64,000 bases of DNA from Grimontia indica (GTDB lineage Bacteria > Pseudomonadota > Gammaproteobacteria > Enterobacterales > Vibrionaceae). The position numbers were made by a program, and so were the translations under genes. The stretch covers positions 62,001 through 126,000 of the forward strand of contig NZ_ANFM02000014.1 in assembly GCF_000333895.2 (NCBI RefSeq), read 5' to 3'. Positions within the stretch are counted from its first letter, which is position 1. The number at the start of each line of letters is the position of its first letter. Positions 46,810 through 55,278 of the stretch are shown here, in pieces. The notes under the pieces are model-generated. The model had not been told where the DNA came from, searched no databases, and worked only from the letters and a program-made list of their open reading frames with translations.

Positions 46810-46825
46810 TCAAATAGCATGCCAA
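46810..46825 (-). promoter_or_regulatory. Candidate sigma-54 promoter of the FlaA-like flagellin
   Basis: The minus strand reads TTGGCATGCTATTTGA. The -24 element is strong, and the spacing is right, but the -12 dinucleotide is GA instead of GC. It lies 140 bp upstream of the start, giving a leader of about 125 bases. Confidence 0.4.
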
Positions 46826-47088
46826 TTTTTGGAAAGTCTTGTTTATCATCAACTTAGAAGCAACGAGAGCGAAGTCGTTCAACAAAACGGCAAATAATTT
46901 GATTTTCTCCTCAAGAAAATCGGCAACTTGCCGCCTCCGGTCATTGCCTCTTCATAACCATAGCACCAGATCTTGTAATTAAGAGGGATGAATCACATTT
47001 TGTTCGAATAAATTTTCATTCTCAAAACAGAGACAAAGCAGTCCACCTTCTAAACACGTGCGAGTTTATCCATAAAATAAACGTCTTC

Positions 47089-47103
47089 CGGCACGGTATT
47101 TGC
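47089..47103 (+). promoter_or_regulatory. Sigma-54 promoter of the TPR-glycosyltransferase-like gene
   Basis: The plus strand reads CGGCACGGTATTTGC then T, which matches TGGCACG-N4-TTGC at all but the first base and has the exact 10-base GG-GC spacing. It is 60 bp before the start at 47163. Confidence 0.7.
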
Positions 47104-47162
47104 TGTCTTTTATTTAGTTTAAAAACTTAAGTTTTTCGCTCGAATAACTATATGGATTCCTT

Positions 47163-49259
47163 ATGAACAATCCCTCCCAAACCAATGAAAGTGCTATGAC
47201 ACTGGAACAAGCGTTTGAGCATGGCGTTTCGCTCTATCAACATCAAAAAAAACGCGAAGCCCGAGAGGTGTTCGAACACATTCTTTCCCATGCGCCTGAT
47301 GCCCTGCCTGTCCTGCAGGTACTGGCGGTCATGGACAATGAAGAAGGCGCCTGGCAGAACGCTTTGAAAAAGCTCGACCATGCACTGACTATTGAACCCG
47401 GCAATGCCTCTCTCCTTTTCGATAAGGCAACCTTGCTGACAGAAAACGGCATGAACAAGGAAGCTCTTGAAATTGTTGAAGCCTTGCTAGGTGTGGCACC
47501 TGATCACCAGGAACTATTGGCGATGCGGCAACAACTTACCGCGGCAATCGGCAATCTGGGCGAAAGTCGCCGCACGGCAAAGCAAATGCATCAGGCGTCA
47601 GCACAAAAAAATGCCGCCATGGATGCCGAAGTTCAGGAGACACTGGCGCTGGCTGACCAAATGGTGGCAAGCGGCAATCTGGATCAAGCTAAACAACTCT
47701 ATAACGCCGTGATCAGCGTGGCTGGCGACAACCCAGCGGCATTGCTTGGTTTGGCAAAGCTTTATATGGGCGAGGAAAACTTTGGCCTTGCACGCCAAAA
47801 CCTGCTCCGTGCGTTTGATATTGAGACGTCAGAAAAAGAAGTGGTGGTTCTACTCAGCCACAGCGCCATCAAGATTGAAGACTACAAAGCAGCGCGTGAC
47901 CATGCCCGCTTCGGCCTCAACACCTGGCCGGCAGAGCCTCTCTTTTGCCGCTTGATTGTGCTGAGCTACGAAAAAGAAGAGAACTGGCTGGAAGCCTACC
48001 GACAAGCGAAAACTTTCATCAAGCCATACCCGACTGACGTGGATTTGCTGAACAGGCTGGCAACAGCAAGCTTCCAGTTGCTGCGCACTCGCCATAATTT
48101 CACGCCAGCGGCAATTTTGGAATGTCAGCAACATATTCAACAGGCGGCAAGCGTGGCAAACGAAGAAAACAAGCTGCGCCTTTCCACTTATCTTGCGGAA
48201 GTACTCTGGTACAAAGGTGAAGCCAAAACCTCAAAAGCCCTGCTTGAAGATTACATCGCCCAATACCCTGACGACGTAGAAGCGGGTTTCAACATCAGTT
48301 TTGTTTACCGTACCCTCGGCGAATGGGAAAACTACTACCGCGCCAATGAGCTCGGCCTGACTTGCCATCGTCGCCTCCAATACAGTGGCAACATGCCTCA
48401 GTGGAACCTCGAACGCCCGAAAGATGACGTTGTACTGGTGATGCCAGAGCAAGGCGTGGGGGATGAAATCCTTTATTTCCATAATCTTGCTTTGGTTCTG
48501 GAAAACACCCAAAAGGTTTATGTGGCCTGTGATCCTCGCTTGGAATCTGTGCTCAACCGCGCGTATCCAGAGGCTATTATGGTGCCGATCAAACGTATTG
48601 AAGGCGAAAGCATTCATATTCCAGAGGAAGTGATGAACGACATTACCTCTTGGGTGGCGGGCGGCAGTTTGGCGGGTATCTGCTTTGAAAAACATGGCCG
48701 TCACGTTTACCAGTCTGGTTACGTGAATTTGCCGGAAGACACCAAAACGCACTGGCAATCGACATTAGCAGAGATTCGTTCCGTTAACGCTGACAAGAAA
48801 CTGATTGGTATTTGTTGGAGAAGTGGCCTTGCCGCCGCAACCCGTAACATCCATTACCTGATTGCAGAAGAAGTCGCGCATTTGGTGAAACAATTCCCGG
48901 ATGCGGTGTTTATCAATCTTCAATACGGGGATTGCAGCAAAGAACTCAACAAGATTGAAAAGCTTTCCGGCGTACGCATTATGCAGCTTGAAGGTCTGGA
49001 TCTACGCGATGACTTTGAAGGCACTGCTGCGGTGATTAAAGGATTGGATGCCGTAATCACTGCGGGTACCGCGGTGCATCGTCTGACCACTGCCGTTGGC
49101 ACACCTTGCCATGTGTTCTTTGCCGGCACGGAAGAGTCTGATTTCAACCAGCCTGAACCTTTGTATTGCGACAGCGAGTTCGGTTACTTCTACCCACCTA
49201 TGCTGGAAAATAAATACCCGCTGCTGGAATCCATTGTACGCCATATTCAGGCAAGCTGA
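47163..49259 (+). CDS. TPR protein with C-terminal GT-B/glycosyltransferase-9-like domain; candidate flagellin glycosyltransferase
   Basis: This 698-residue soluble protein has TPR-like helical repeats at about 10-400 (for example AMTLEQAFEHGVSLYQHQKKREAREVFEHIL). A C-terminal domain at about 412-698 has the pattern of TPR-linked glycosyltransferases of the GT-B fold: MPEQGVGDEILYFHNLA (427-442), IGICWRSG (548-555) and VITAGTAVHRLTTAVGTP (631-648). The same architecture is known for Caulobacter FlmG, whose TPR part binds flagellin and whose C-terminal part transfers a nonulosonic acid. Here the gene is divergent from the FlaA-like flagellin, has a near-consensus sigma-54 promoter, and is closed by a terminator. 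No sugar-synthesis gene is beside it. The glycosyltransferase role is an inference. Confidence 0.72.
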   Translation: MNNPSQTNESAMTLEQAFEHGVSLYQHQKKREAREVFEHILSHAPDALPVLQVLAVMDNEEGAWQNALKKLDHALTIEPGNASLLFDKATLLTENGMNKEALEIVEALLGVAPDHQELLAMRQQLTAAIGNLGESRRTAKQMHQASAQKNAAMDAEVQETLALADQMVASGNLDQAKQLYNAVISVAGDNPAALLGLAKLYMGEENFGLARQNLLRAFDIETSEKEVVVLLSHSAIKIEDYKAARDHARFGLNTWPAEPLFCRLIVLSYEKEENWLEAYRQAKTFIKPYPTDVDLLNRLATASFQLLRTRHNFTPAAILECQQHIQQAASVANEENKLRLSTYLAEVLWYKGEAKTSKALLEDYIAQYPDDVEAGFNISFVYRTLGEWENYYRANELGLTCHRRLQYSGNMPQWNLERPKDDVVLVMPEQGVGDEILYFHNLALVLENTQKVYVACDPRLESVLNRAYPEAIMVPIKRIEGESIHIPEEVMNDITSWVAGGSLAGICFEKHGRHVYQSGYVNLPEDTKTHWQSTLAEIRSVNADKKLIGICWRSGLAAATRNIHYLIAEEVAHLVKQFPDAVFINLQYGDCSKELNKIEKLSGVRIMQLEGLDLRDDFEGTAAVIKGLDAVITAGTAVHRLTTAVGTPCHVFFAGTEESDFNQPEPLYCDSEFGYFYPPMLENKYPLLESIVRHIQAS

Positions 49260-49274
49260 TTCACAGCCAAAACA

Positions 49275-49308
49275 AAAAGGCCGCATCATAGTGATGCGGC
49301 CTTTTTTC
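49275..49308. terminator. Bidirectional intrinsic terminator after the TPR-glycosyltransferase gene
   Basis: A 15-bp stem (AAAAAGGCCGCATCA / TGATGCGGCCTTTTT) with a 3-base loop lies between two convergent genes and is flanked by A and T runs on both sides. Confidence 0.92.
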
Positions 49309-49313
49309 TGAAT

Positions 49314-50324
49314 TCACTGAACAAATTCTTTCGGCGTGCACCCTTCCCAGCGCCGGAAAGCTCGGTGAAAAGCTCTGGGCTCCGAAAATGCCAACCAATA
49401 GCTGATTTCCTTAATACTCAGCCTGCCCTGCTTTAAGTAAGCCACAGCCAAATCATGCCTAGTCGTATCCAGAATATCCTGAAAGGTTTCCCCTTCGGCT
49501 TTGAGCTTTCTGTATAGCGATTGCGCGCTAACCCCGAGACTGTCTGCAATCTCTTCTGCACTCGCTTTTTGGTGATGAAGACTGTCCACAATCCGCTTTT
49601 TCACTTCATTGGCAAAGGAGCCCGAAGCGGCAATCTCTTGCATCAATTGCCTGGCATGTTCCGATAAGACGCCATGAATATATTCATTACTGCCACTTAA
49701 CGGCATATTGAGGAATCTTGTGTCGAAGACCAGTTGATTAAATGCTTTGCTACCCAGCACTTCACACCCCAGCAATCGGCTGACTGCTGTTTGTTCTGCG
49801 TCAGACAAATGGCGGGTCAATTCTATATGCGCATTCTGAACCGCATCCGGCGGCAAATTCTGACCAGAGAAGGCCACGAAGCCGCCCAACATCCTGTCGG
49901 TATGTTTCTCCAGTTCCCACTCCTCGTTTTCATTCAGTATCCGCAGATAGGCAATATCCTCCTCTTCCACTAATACGATACGCTGAGCTTGATTGAGCAG
50001 CGGTGACATTTCGCTGAGTTGCTGCAGAGAATGACGCAACGTCGGGCTATGTTTGACGGCCTGGCCTAATGCACTTGCACCTTTGAAATCCGGATCGATG
50101 CCAACCCTAAACCCAAGCAGTGGATCGTTTCTCTGAGCCAAAGCCAGTTTCCAGAACGCGTTATAGATATTGAGCCCGCATCTCTCATCTGGCGAGCTTT
50201 TTAGGTCTTTCGGCAGTTTTAGCTGTGTTTTAACCGCTTCGGTATCCCATCCCAAATCTGACAGGATCCTGTCGAGCCCCAGCAAAAAGCCCATGACCAA
50301 CGTTGGTGAAGTGTCCATTTCCAT
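49314..50324 (-). CDS. AraC-family transcriptional regulator (arabinose-binding-like N-terminal domain)
   Basis: This 336-residue regulator has the long N-terminal domain seen in OruR/ArgR-type AraC proteins (RCGLNIYNAFWKLALAQRNDPLLGFRVG ... FKGASALGQAVKHSPTLRHSLQQL). The C-terminal double HTH reads KASAEEIADSLGVSAQSLYRKLKAEGETFQDIL and GRLSIKEISYWLAFSEPRAFHRAFRRWEGCTPKEF. It is divergent from the Acg-type oxidoreductase with a 103-bp gap, so it probably controls that gene. The effector is unknown. Confidence 0.85.
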   Translation of the reverse strand: MEMDTSPTLVMGFLLGLDRILSDLGWDTEAVKTQLKLPKDLKSSPDERCGLNIYNAFWKLALAQRNDPLLGFRVGIDPDFKGASALGQAVKHSPTLRHSLQQLSEMSPLLNQAQRIVLVEEEDIAYLRILNENEEWELEKHTDRMLGGFVAFSGQNLPPDAVQNAHIELTRHLSDAEQTAVSRLLGCEVLGSKAFNQLVFDTRFLNMPLSGSNEYIHGVLSEHARQLMQEIAASGSFANEVKKRIVDSLHHQKASAEEIADSLGVSAQSLYRKLKAEGETFQDILDTTRHDLAVAYLKQGRLSIKEISYWLAFSEPRAFHRAFRRWEGCTPKEFVQ

Positions 50325-50427
50325 CCCTTGATGACCAGAGTCCCTATTTGATGTCTACGGTCTCTGTGACTGTCATGGCTCCGATACTAACATTTGAAAA
50401 AAATGCAAAGGGAACGAGGGAAGAAAA

Positions 50428-51630
50428 ATGCGTGAAGAAACAAATGGCCGCCGTAAGTTTTTAAAAGGATTGATGGGTGTCGGTGTTGTGGTCGCTGGCG
50501 GTACCGTCTATCGTGCGGTTGATAACGGCGTATTCAGCGTCGGTAAAGGTGAGCCATTTACACCTTGGACCGACTGGCAATCGGCGTCAAAAAGCGGTGA
50601 ACTCGCCATCATTAACGCAGCCGTGCTTGCCGCGAACCCCCACAATACCCAGCCTTGGATTTTTGAATTGCGCGACAACGCGATTTGGCTCTACGCAGAC
50701 ACAGCGCGCCATTTGGGCACCATGGATGTTTATGGCCGTGAACTTTGCATAGGTTTGGGATGCGCCGTGGAGAATATGGTTCAAGCCACTCCCGCGTTCG
50801 GGTTTGAAGCGACAGTATTGCTTGGCGACACAGACCTGACCAAACAAACCTGGAGCGGCGTGCCTATGCATGTCGCGACGATAACCCTGACACCGACAGG
50901 AAAGCAGGAGCAAAGCGAGCTTTACCAAGCCATTGGTCACCGACATACCGATCGGGGGGAATACCAGCGCGATACGCCGATCGATGCTTCGTCAATGTCT
51001 GCATTGACGGCAATGGCCAACGAGAGCTTTCCTGATGTCAGCCTTTCCCTGCTGACGACGAAAGTAGAACGTGACGACTTTACCCAACAAACGGTCAATG
51101 CCACCCGCTTTATTGCCGCCGATCATCAGATGTCTTCTGACAGTTTCCGGTGGTTCAGACTGAGCCATAAAGAGATGCAAGCGCACCGTGATGGTGTTTA
51201 CATCGATACTGCCGGGTTGCCGCCTGCCATGAGAGCCATCAGTAAAATCATGCCGACCTTATCAGAGGAGTCATCGAATCAATATTGGATTGAAGGTACG
51301 CAACGCACCATGGAATCTACACCAATGCATGGCTTGATCACGCTGAATAATCTCTACAGCTCAAAGCAGAACATTGAAGCTGGCAGGTTGTGGCAACGCA
51401 TTCATCTTTGGTCGACGACACAAGGTATTTCGATGCAGCCGGTTAACCAAACCTGTGAAGTGATAGACAGACAAAAACAGCTAGAACAGCCACAGACTTT
51501 TGCCGACGATCTGCGCGCGTTATCCGGCAAACCTCAATCTGCCACTTTTGCTTTCCGGGCTGGCTACCCAACCCTGACTGCAATCCCCAGCCCTCGTCGC
51601 GCCTTGAAAGACGTGGTCGCCAGCGCATAA
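50428..51630 (+). CDS. Acg-family FMN-binding nitroreductase-like oxidoreductase with Tat signal
   Basis: This 400-residue protein starts with a twin-arginine signal (GRRKFLKGLMGVGVVVAGG). Its body resembles the nitroreductase superfamily, Acg branch: NPHNTQPWIFELRDNAIWLYADTARHLGTMDVYGRELCIGLGCAVENM near the N-terminus and RHTDRGEYQRD in the middle. Two tandem degenerate nitroreductase halves are expected. The Tat signal suggests export with FMN already bound, but the physiological substrate is not known for this branch. It has a GAGGGAAG ribosome-binding site, is divergent from an AraC regulator, and ends at a strong shared terminator. Confidence 0.8.
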   Translation: MREETNGRRKFLKGLMGVGVVVAGGTVYRAVDNGVFSVGKGEPFTPWTDWQSASKSGELAIINAAVLAANPHNTQPWIFELRDNAIWLYADTARHLGTMDVYGRELCIGLGCAVENMVQATPAFGFEATVLLGDTDLTKQTWSGVPMHVATITLTPTGKQEQSELYQAIGHRHTDRGEYQRDTPIDASSMSALTAMANESFPDVSLSLLTTKVERDDFTQQTVNATRFIAADHQMSSDSFRWFRLSHKEMQAHRDGVYIDTAGLPPAMRAISKIMPTLSEESSNQYWIEGTQRTMESTPMHGLITLNNLYSSKQNIEAGRLWQRIHLWSTTQGISMQPVNQTCEVIDRQKQLEQPQTFADDLRALSGKPQSATFAFRAGYPTLTAIPSPRRALKDVVASA

Positions 51631-51660
51631 ATAAGGCCTGTTGGGCTTCGGTATAAAAAG

Positions 51661-51688
51661 AAAAAGGTCAGCACGTGCTGACCTTTTG
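51661..51688. terminator. Bidirectional intrinsic terminator between Acg-type gene and MFS gene
   Basis: A perfect 13-bp palindrome (AAAAGGTCAGCAC / GTGCTGACCTTTT, no spacer, 51662-51687) with flanking A and T runs lies between convergent genes. The loop would be made from the central bases. Confidence 0.85.
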
Positions 51689-51702
51689 ATTGAGTGGTGA
51701 CT

Positions 51703-52923
51703 TTACGCTTCGGCAACCAACTGCGACGGGCATGATGGGCGTCGCGTCTCTCTTGCCGACAGCAGCAACAAGCCAAAGGCCACAGCACCTGCCAGCAGCA
51801 TCGCCAGAATCACAGTGTGATAGTCGTAGAGTTCGGCAACAAAACCAACCGTCACGCTGGATGCCAAACTTGCTATCATGATGGCGTTATTGAACAAGGT
51901 TGTTGCCACACCCATCTGGTTTGGCATCTTGTTCTGAATCACTACCATCCCGAGGCTTGCACTGATACCAACCGCCAAGCCGTTCAGCATTTGCAACGCA
52001 TACATTTGCCAAAGTGCACCCGCATTAAACAGCAAGGCATAGAAGAGGCATGCCGCTGCCGCACTGAGCACCATCAAACGTTGAGGCGCAATTTTAGCCG
52101 CCCATAGGCCCGCCAGTACCATCACGGGAATTTCCACAAACGCTGCCAAGCCGAGTAACTGACCCGCCACTGATCCTGCCATATCCAGTTCCTTTGTCAC
52201 ATACAAAGGGATCGACATGACGTACATGTTGTTGGCCAAAAACAACATGAACACCGCGCCCAGATATAACGGCGCTCCCGGGATTTTGTGCCATGACAGG
52301 CGCACTTCCGCTTCACCTTGAGTATCCGTTTCTTTGATTTTGGTTGACGGGAACATACGCCAAACAATCAATACCGAAATAACCATGGTGACAGCAGCAA
52401 ACAAGAATGCGCCGTTAAAACCGAAGGCATCGTACAGGATGAAAGCCAGTGGCGGGCCAATAACCCAAGACAAGGACATCATGGCGCGCATCAGCGATAC
52501 AAACAGCGTGCTGTTATCGCCAAGGTTCTTGTCCGCAAACTCGCGGCCAAGTGCAAAAGTCTGTGGTAAAGCGGCGGCCGAAAAGCTCGAGATGAAGATC
52601 ATCACAGCCAGCGCCAGATAGAAGTCGCGGATCATCATGAACAGTGCCATCACAACGATAAACGCGCCTTGCGCCAGCAAGATGATTTGGCGGCGTTCCC
52701 AACCCACATCTGACAACTTGGCAATACGCTGCGAAACCATCACTCCGCTAAAAATCGAGATGGCGAGAAACACGCCCATTTGCAACGGCGTAGCGTCCAA
52801 TCCATCGACAACAAAAATCCCTAAAAGTGGATAGAAAAAGCCACCGCCGAGACCAGCAAACAAGCTGACCAGCAGGTAACAAAGCGCGGCTTTATTGGTC
52901 AAAAAACTTACGTAGTTTTTCAT
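51703..52923 (-). CDS. MFS transporter, sugar-efflux (SetA/SetB-like)
   Basis: This 406-residue major-facilitator protein has about 12 membrane helices. It resembles the Set sugar-efflux group: YPLLGIFVVDGLDATPLQMGVFLAISIFSGVMVSQRIAKLSDVGWERR at the start includes the motif-A-like loop between helices 2 and 3. LMRAMMSLSWVIGPPLAF and LGMVVIQNKMPNQMGVATTLFNNAIMIASLASSVTVGF are the other recognisable Set patterns. The substrate is not determined. It is divergent from an AraC-type regulator, and a direct repeat just upstream of its start may be the regulator's operator. Confidence 0.82.
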   Translation of the reverse strand: MKNYVSFLTNKAALCYLLVSLFAGLGGGFFYPLLGIFVVDGLDATPLQMGVFLAISIFSGVMVSQRIAKLSDVGWERRQIILLAQGAFIVVMALFMMIRDFYLALAVMIFISSFSAAALPQTFALGREFADKNLGDNSTLFVSLMRAMMSLSWVIGPPLAFILYDAFGFNGAFLFAAVTMVISVLIVWRMFPSTKIKETDTQGEAEVRLSWHKIPGAPLYLGAVFMLFLANNMYVMSIPLYVTKELDMAGSVAGQLLGLAAFVEIPVMVLAGLWAAKIAPQRLMVLSAAAACLFYALLFNAGALWQMYALQMLNGLAVGISASLGMVVIQNKMPNQMGVATTLFNNAIMIASLASSVTVGFVAELYDYHTVILAMLLAGAVAFGLLLLSARETRRPSCPSQLVAEA

Positions 52924-52950
52924 GAATTATTTCCCATAAAAATGGTGTAT

Positions 52951-52979
52951 ACAGTCGTCTGATTGAACAGTCTGTCTGA
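52951..52979. promoter_or_regulatory. Candidate AraC-type operator: direct repeat upstream of the MFS gene
   Basis: Two near-identical tandem copies, ACAGTCGTCTGA (52951-52962) and ACAGTCTGTCTGA (52967-52979), are separated by TTGA. The period is about 16 bases and the site is 28 bp from the MFS start, inside the 215-bp divergent gap with the AraC regulator. Confidence 0.4.
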
Positions 52980-53138
52980 CTATCTCTTTCTTATTTGTGA
53001 TGCAGTTTAGGGACAAATATGCACCTCGTGTGATAGCTATCGAGCAACCGCTGATACTATTCATTCAATTTCTTCCAACTCACTGACAATCCGGGTAAAA
53101 CTACAACTGCACTAACCTTTACCAAGCGAGAGAACTTC

Positions 53139-54026
53139 ATGCGGCCAACCATTGAACGCGTTCATAAAGCCGTCAGCCCTAGCTGGCACTTTACGGATTA
53201 CCATTGCATCGAGCCTAAGATTGGCGTGCAGTGCGGCTGGCATTACCACGATGAAATCGAGCTGGTGCTCTACTACGACCCTCATCATGTCGCGCCAGGT
53301 AAAATCATCATTGATGATTACGTCGGCGAGGCAGCACATGGTTATGCCTATCTCACTGGTCCCGGTTTACCGCATATGCTGACCCGAGTGGCTTCGACGG
53401 CCACGCCGGAGCGTCCCAGCAGCTCACATGTGCTCTGGCTTGATCAGTCTTGGATTCAATCCCTGGTGGTCACGGTGCCGGCATTGTCTGCCGTCAGTGA
53501 CATGTTGGTACGCGCAAACAAAGGGCTGATGTTATCCAAAGCGACGTTCGATGCTTTGTACCCTTTGATGAATGGCGCGTCGCAGCTGAAACCTGCCGCA
53601 CAGTTTGTGCGGGTGGTGGAAATCCTTATGCTGCTGTGTGAAGACAAATCAGCGCAAACACTGACTTCTCGCCCTTTCTGCTTTTACGTGGCGAAAGATA
53701 CGCCAATTCTCGACAAGCTGGAAAAAGCGCAGCAGTTTATCGCCGACAATTACAATGCGCAAATATCTGTTCAAGATATATGCAGCCACCTCCACATGAG
53801 CGAAAGCTCGGTGTACAGGATGTTTGAAAAGCATTTTGATGACAGCTTCTCAGACCACCTTAAAAATTATCGACTTGGAAAAGCCTGCGAGATACTGGTG
53901 CGCTCCAACATCCCAGTGTCAGTTGTGGCGGAGCGGGTGGGATTTTCTAACCTGTCGAACTTCAACCGGCAGTTCAAAACAGCAAAAGGGATGACCCCAA
54001 CCGAATTCAGGAAGTTGTTTGGGTAG
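53139..54026 (+). CDS. AraC-family regulator with cupin-like N-terminal domain
   Basis: This 295-residue regulator has an N-terminal cupin-type sensor region (residues ~15-95: QCGWHYHDEIELVLYYDP, AYLTGPGLPHMLTR) with histidines in the usual pocket positions. The C-terminal AraC HTH is at about 195-290 (NAQISVQDICSHLHMSESSVYRMFEKHF and IPVSVVAERVGFSNLSNFNRQFKTAKGMTPTEF). It is divergent from the Set-like MFS gene, suggesting it controls that gene in response to a sugar or related ligand. This is inference from gene order. Confidence 0.85.
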   Translation: MRPTIERVHKAVSPSWHFTDYHCIEPKIGVQCGWHYHDEIELVLYYDPHHVAPGKIIIDDYVGEAAHGYAYLTGPGLPHMLTRVASTATPERPSSSHVLWLDQSWIQSLVVTVPALSAVSDMLVRANKGLMLSKATFDALYPLMNGASQLKPAAQFVRVVEILMLLCEDKSAQTLTSRPFCFYVAKDTPILDKLEKAQQFIADNYNAQISVQDICSHLHMSESSVYRMFEKHFDDSFSDHLKNYRLGKACEILVRSNIPVSVVAERVGFSNLSNFNRQFKTAKGMTPTEFRKLFG

Positions 54027-54043
54027 GAAACGGCTTGAAATAA

Positions 54044-54066
54044 GAGTTCCCAGTGTCTGGGAACTC
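54044..54066. terminator. Hairpin between AraC regulator and flgL
   Basis: A 10-bp perfect stem (GAGTTCCCAG / CTGGGAACTC, 3-base loop) lies between convergent genes. Only a short T-rich stretch follows on the minus strand, so it is a probable rather than strong terminator for flgKL. Confidence 0.55.
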
Positions 54067-54073
54067 AGTGGCA

Positions 54074-55270
54074 TTAGATGTAGTTGAAGAGCGAGAGGTC
54101 TTTGGTCTTGGCAAAAGCCTGCTGAGAAGCCTGCAATGCCAACATGTTTTCATTCATGTCGATCACCGCTGTCGAGTAATCCAAATCTTCCATGGTGCCA
54201 AGCGAACGGTTAAGCACCAGCTTGAAGTCTTTGTGCATGCCTTCCTGTCTGTCCAACGTCGTCAGACGGGTACCGACTTCAGAGCGTGCTTTGTTGAGAT
54301 GCTTGAACGCAGCAGAAAACTGTTCGGTGACCTGATGCAACTCTGCCGTCGCTGAAGCATTGAAGATACTCTCGTGTGATAGCTCGATACCTTTCTTGAA
54401 CGCATCAAACACGTTAAACGTATCCTGACGCTCCAGCACAATCTTGTCACCATCCAGCATTTCGCCTTCAAAACTCAGGCTGAGTGTTCCCCACTGCACA
54501 CCGTTTTGCGGATCGTAGACTCCGGCACTGACCACGCTGCCATTTTGGGTCAGCTCATAAGTGGTTTGGCCGCCACTATCCACGCTAAAGCTCACCGCAT
54601 AGTCAGAGTTATCAGCATTATTGGTGTTTTTGGCTTGTGCCAGCAACAGCAAGGAACCGCTGTTCAAATCGTATTCCGGTTGATAGTCACCGAACGGGTT
54701 TTTGATTTCCATAAACACCTGATCGCCCGGATCGCTGGTTTGCACTTCAACCGCCGGAGCGACTTGCGCGGTGCGGTGATAACTGTCGCCGGCATAACGC
54801 ACATTCAGCGCACTGTCGCGATAGAAAGGTTGCTTACTGGACTGGGTACCAGAGAACAGGAAATTGCCTGATTCATCTTTCGCGTTGACCAGATTCATGA
54901 AGTTGTCGAACAGACCTTTGAGATCCTGGCGGTGAGCCGTGCGGTCATCATCAGACAAGGAACCGTTGATCATTTCCATCGTCTTACGTTTCGCGCTATC
55001 GACCAACTGTTCGGCATCATCCACCGCGATTTCCGCACGGGTTTGGCGGTTGCGGGCAAGGGTGATCGAATCGATGTATTGATCGAGCTGTTTATCCTGC
55101 TGGCGGAAGTTCTGGATATAAATCGAGGAAACCGGATCGTCCCCCGCTGTAAGCACACGCTTACCCGTGGCAAGCTGGTCTTGGTTATCCTGCAACTTCA
55201 CCTGCTGACGCATCAGGTCATTCGACACTGACTGGTAGTTGTGAAAACTGGCAATACGGCTAATCATCAC
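54074..55270 (-). CDS. flgL: Hook-filament junction protein FlgL (HAP3)
   Basis: FlgL (398 residues) is the second hook-filament junction protein. The conserved N-terminal D0 region (MISRIASFHNYQSVSNDLMRQQVKLQDNQDQLATGKRVLTAGDDPVSS) and the C-terminal coil (MEDLDYSTAVIDMNENMLALQASQQAFAKTKDLSLFNYI) resemble flagellin ends. It starts at the first of two ATGs (55270 or 55267) and lies 8 bp after flgK. Confidence 0.95.
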   Translation of the reverse strand: MMISRIASFHNYQSVSNDLMRQQVKLQDNQDQLATGKRVLTAGDDPVSSIYIQNFRQQDKQLDQYIDSITLARNRQTRAEIAVDDAEQLVDSAKRKTMEMINGSLSDDDRTAHRQDLKGLFDNFMNLVNAKDESGNFLFSGTQSSKQPFYRDSALNVRYAGDSYHRTAQVAPAVEVQTSDPGDQVFMEIKNPFGDYQPEYDLNSGSLLLLAQAKNTNNADNSDYAVSFSVDSGGQTTYELTQNGSVVSAGVYDPQNGVQWGTLSLSFEGEMLDGDKIVLERQDTFNVFDAFKKGIELSHESIFNASATAELHQVTEQFSAAFKHLNKARSEVGTRLTTLDRQEGMHKDFKLVLNRSLGTMEDLDYSTAVIDMNENMLALQASQQAFAKTKDLSLFNYI

Positions 55271-55278
55271 TCAGATCC

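Larger units (their letters stand above)
46671..47162. other. Divergent intergenic region (492 bp) between flaA-like flagellin and TPR-glycosyltransferase gene
   Basis: This region is A/T-rich and non-coding. It holds two outward-facing sigma-54-like elements (46810-46825 minus, 47089-47103 plus) and, between them, an 8-bp inverted repeat (GATTTTCT / AGAAAATC, 46901-46921). It could host shared activator binding sites for FlrA or FlrC. Confidence 0.6.

Noticed and set aside
47125-47150. Sigma-28-like element (TAAAA ... TCGAATAA) just before the TPR-glycosyltransferase gene
   Set aside because: The -10 match is poor and would leave a leader of about 10 bases; the sigma-54 element at 47089 is far better.
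49314-54026. Genomic island with mobile-element boundaries
   Set aside because: No integrase, transposase, tRNA or direct-repeat ends could be found, so only an unexplained insertion in gene order is reported.
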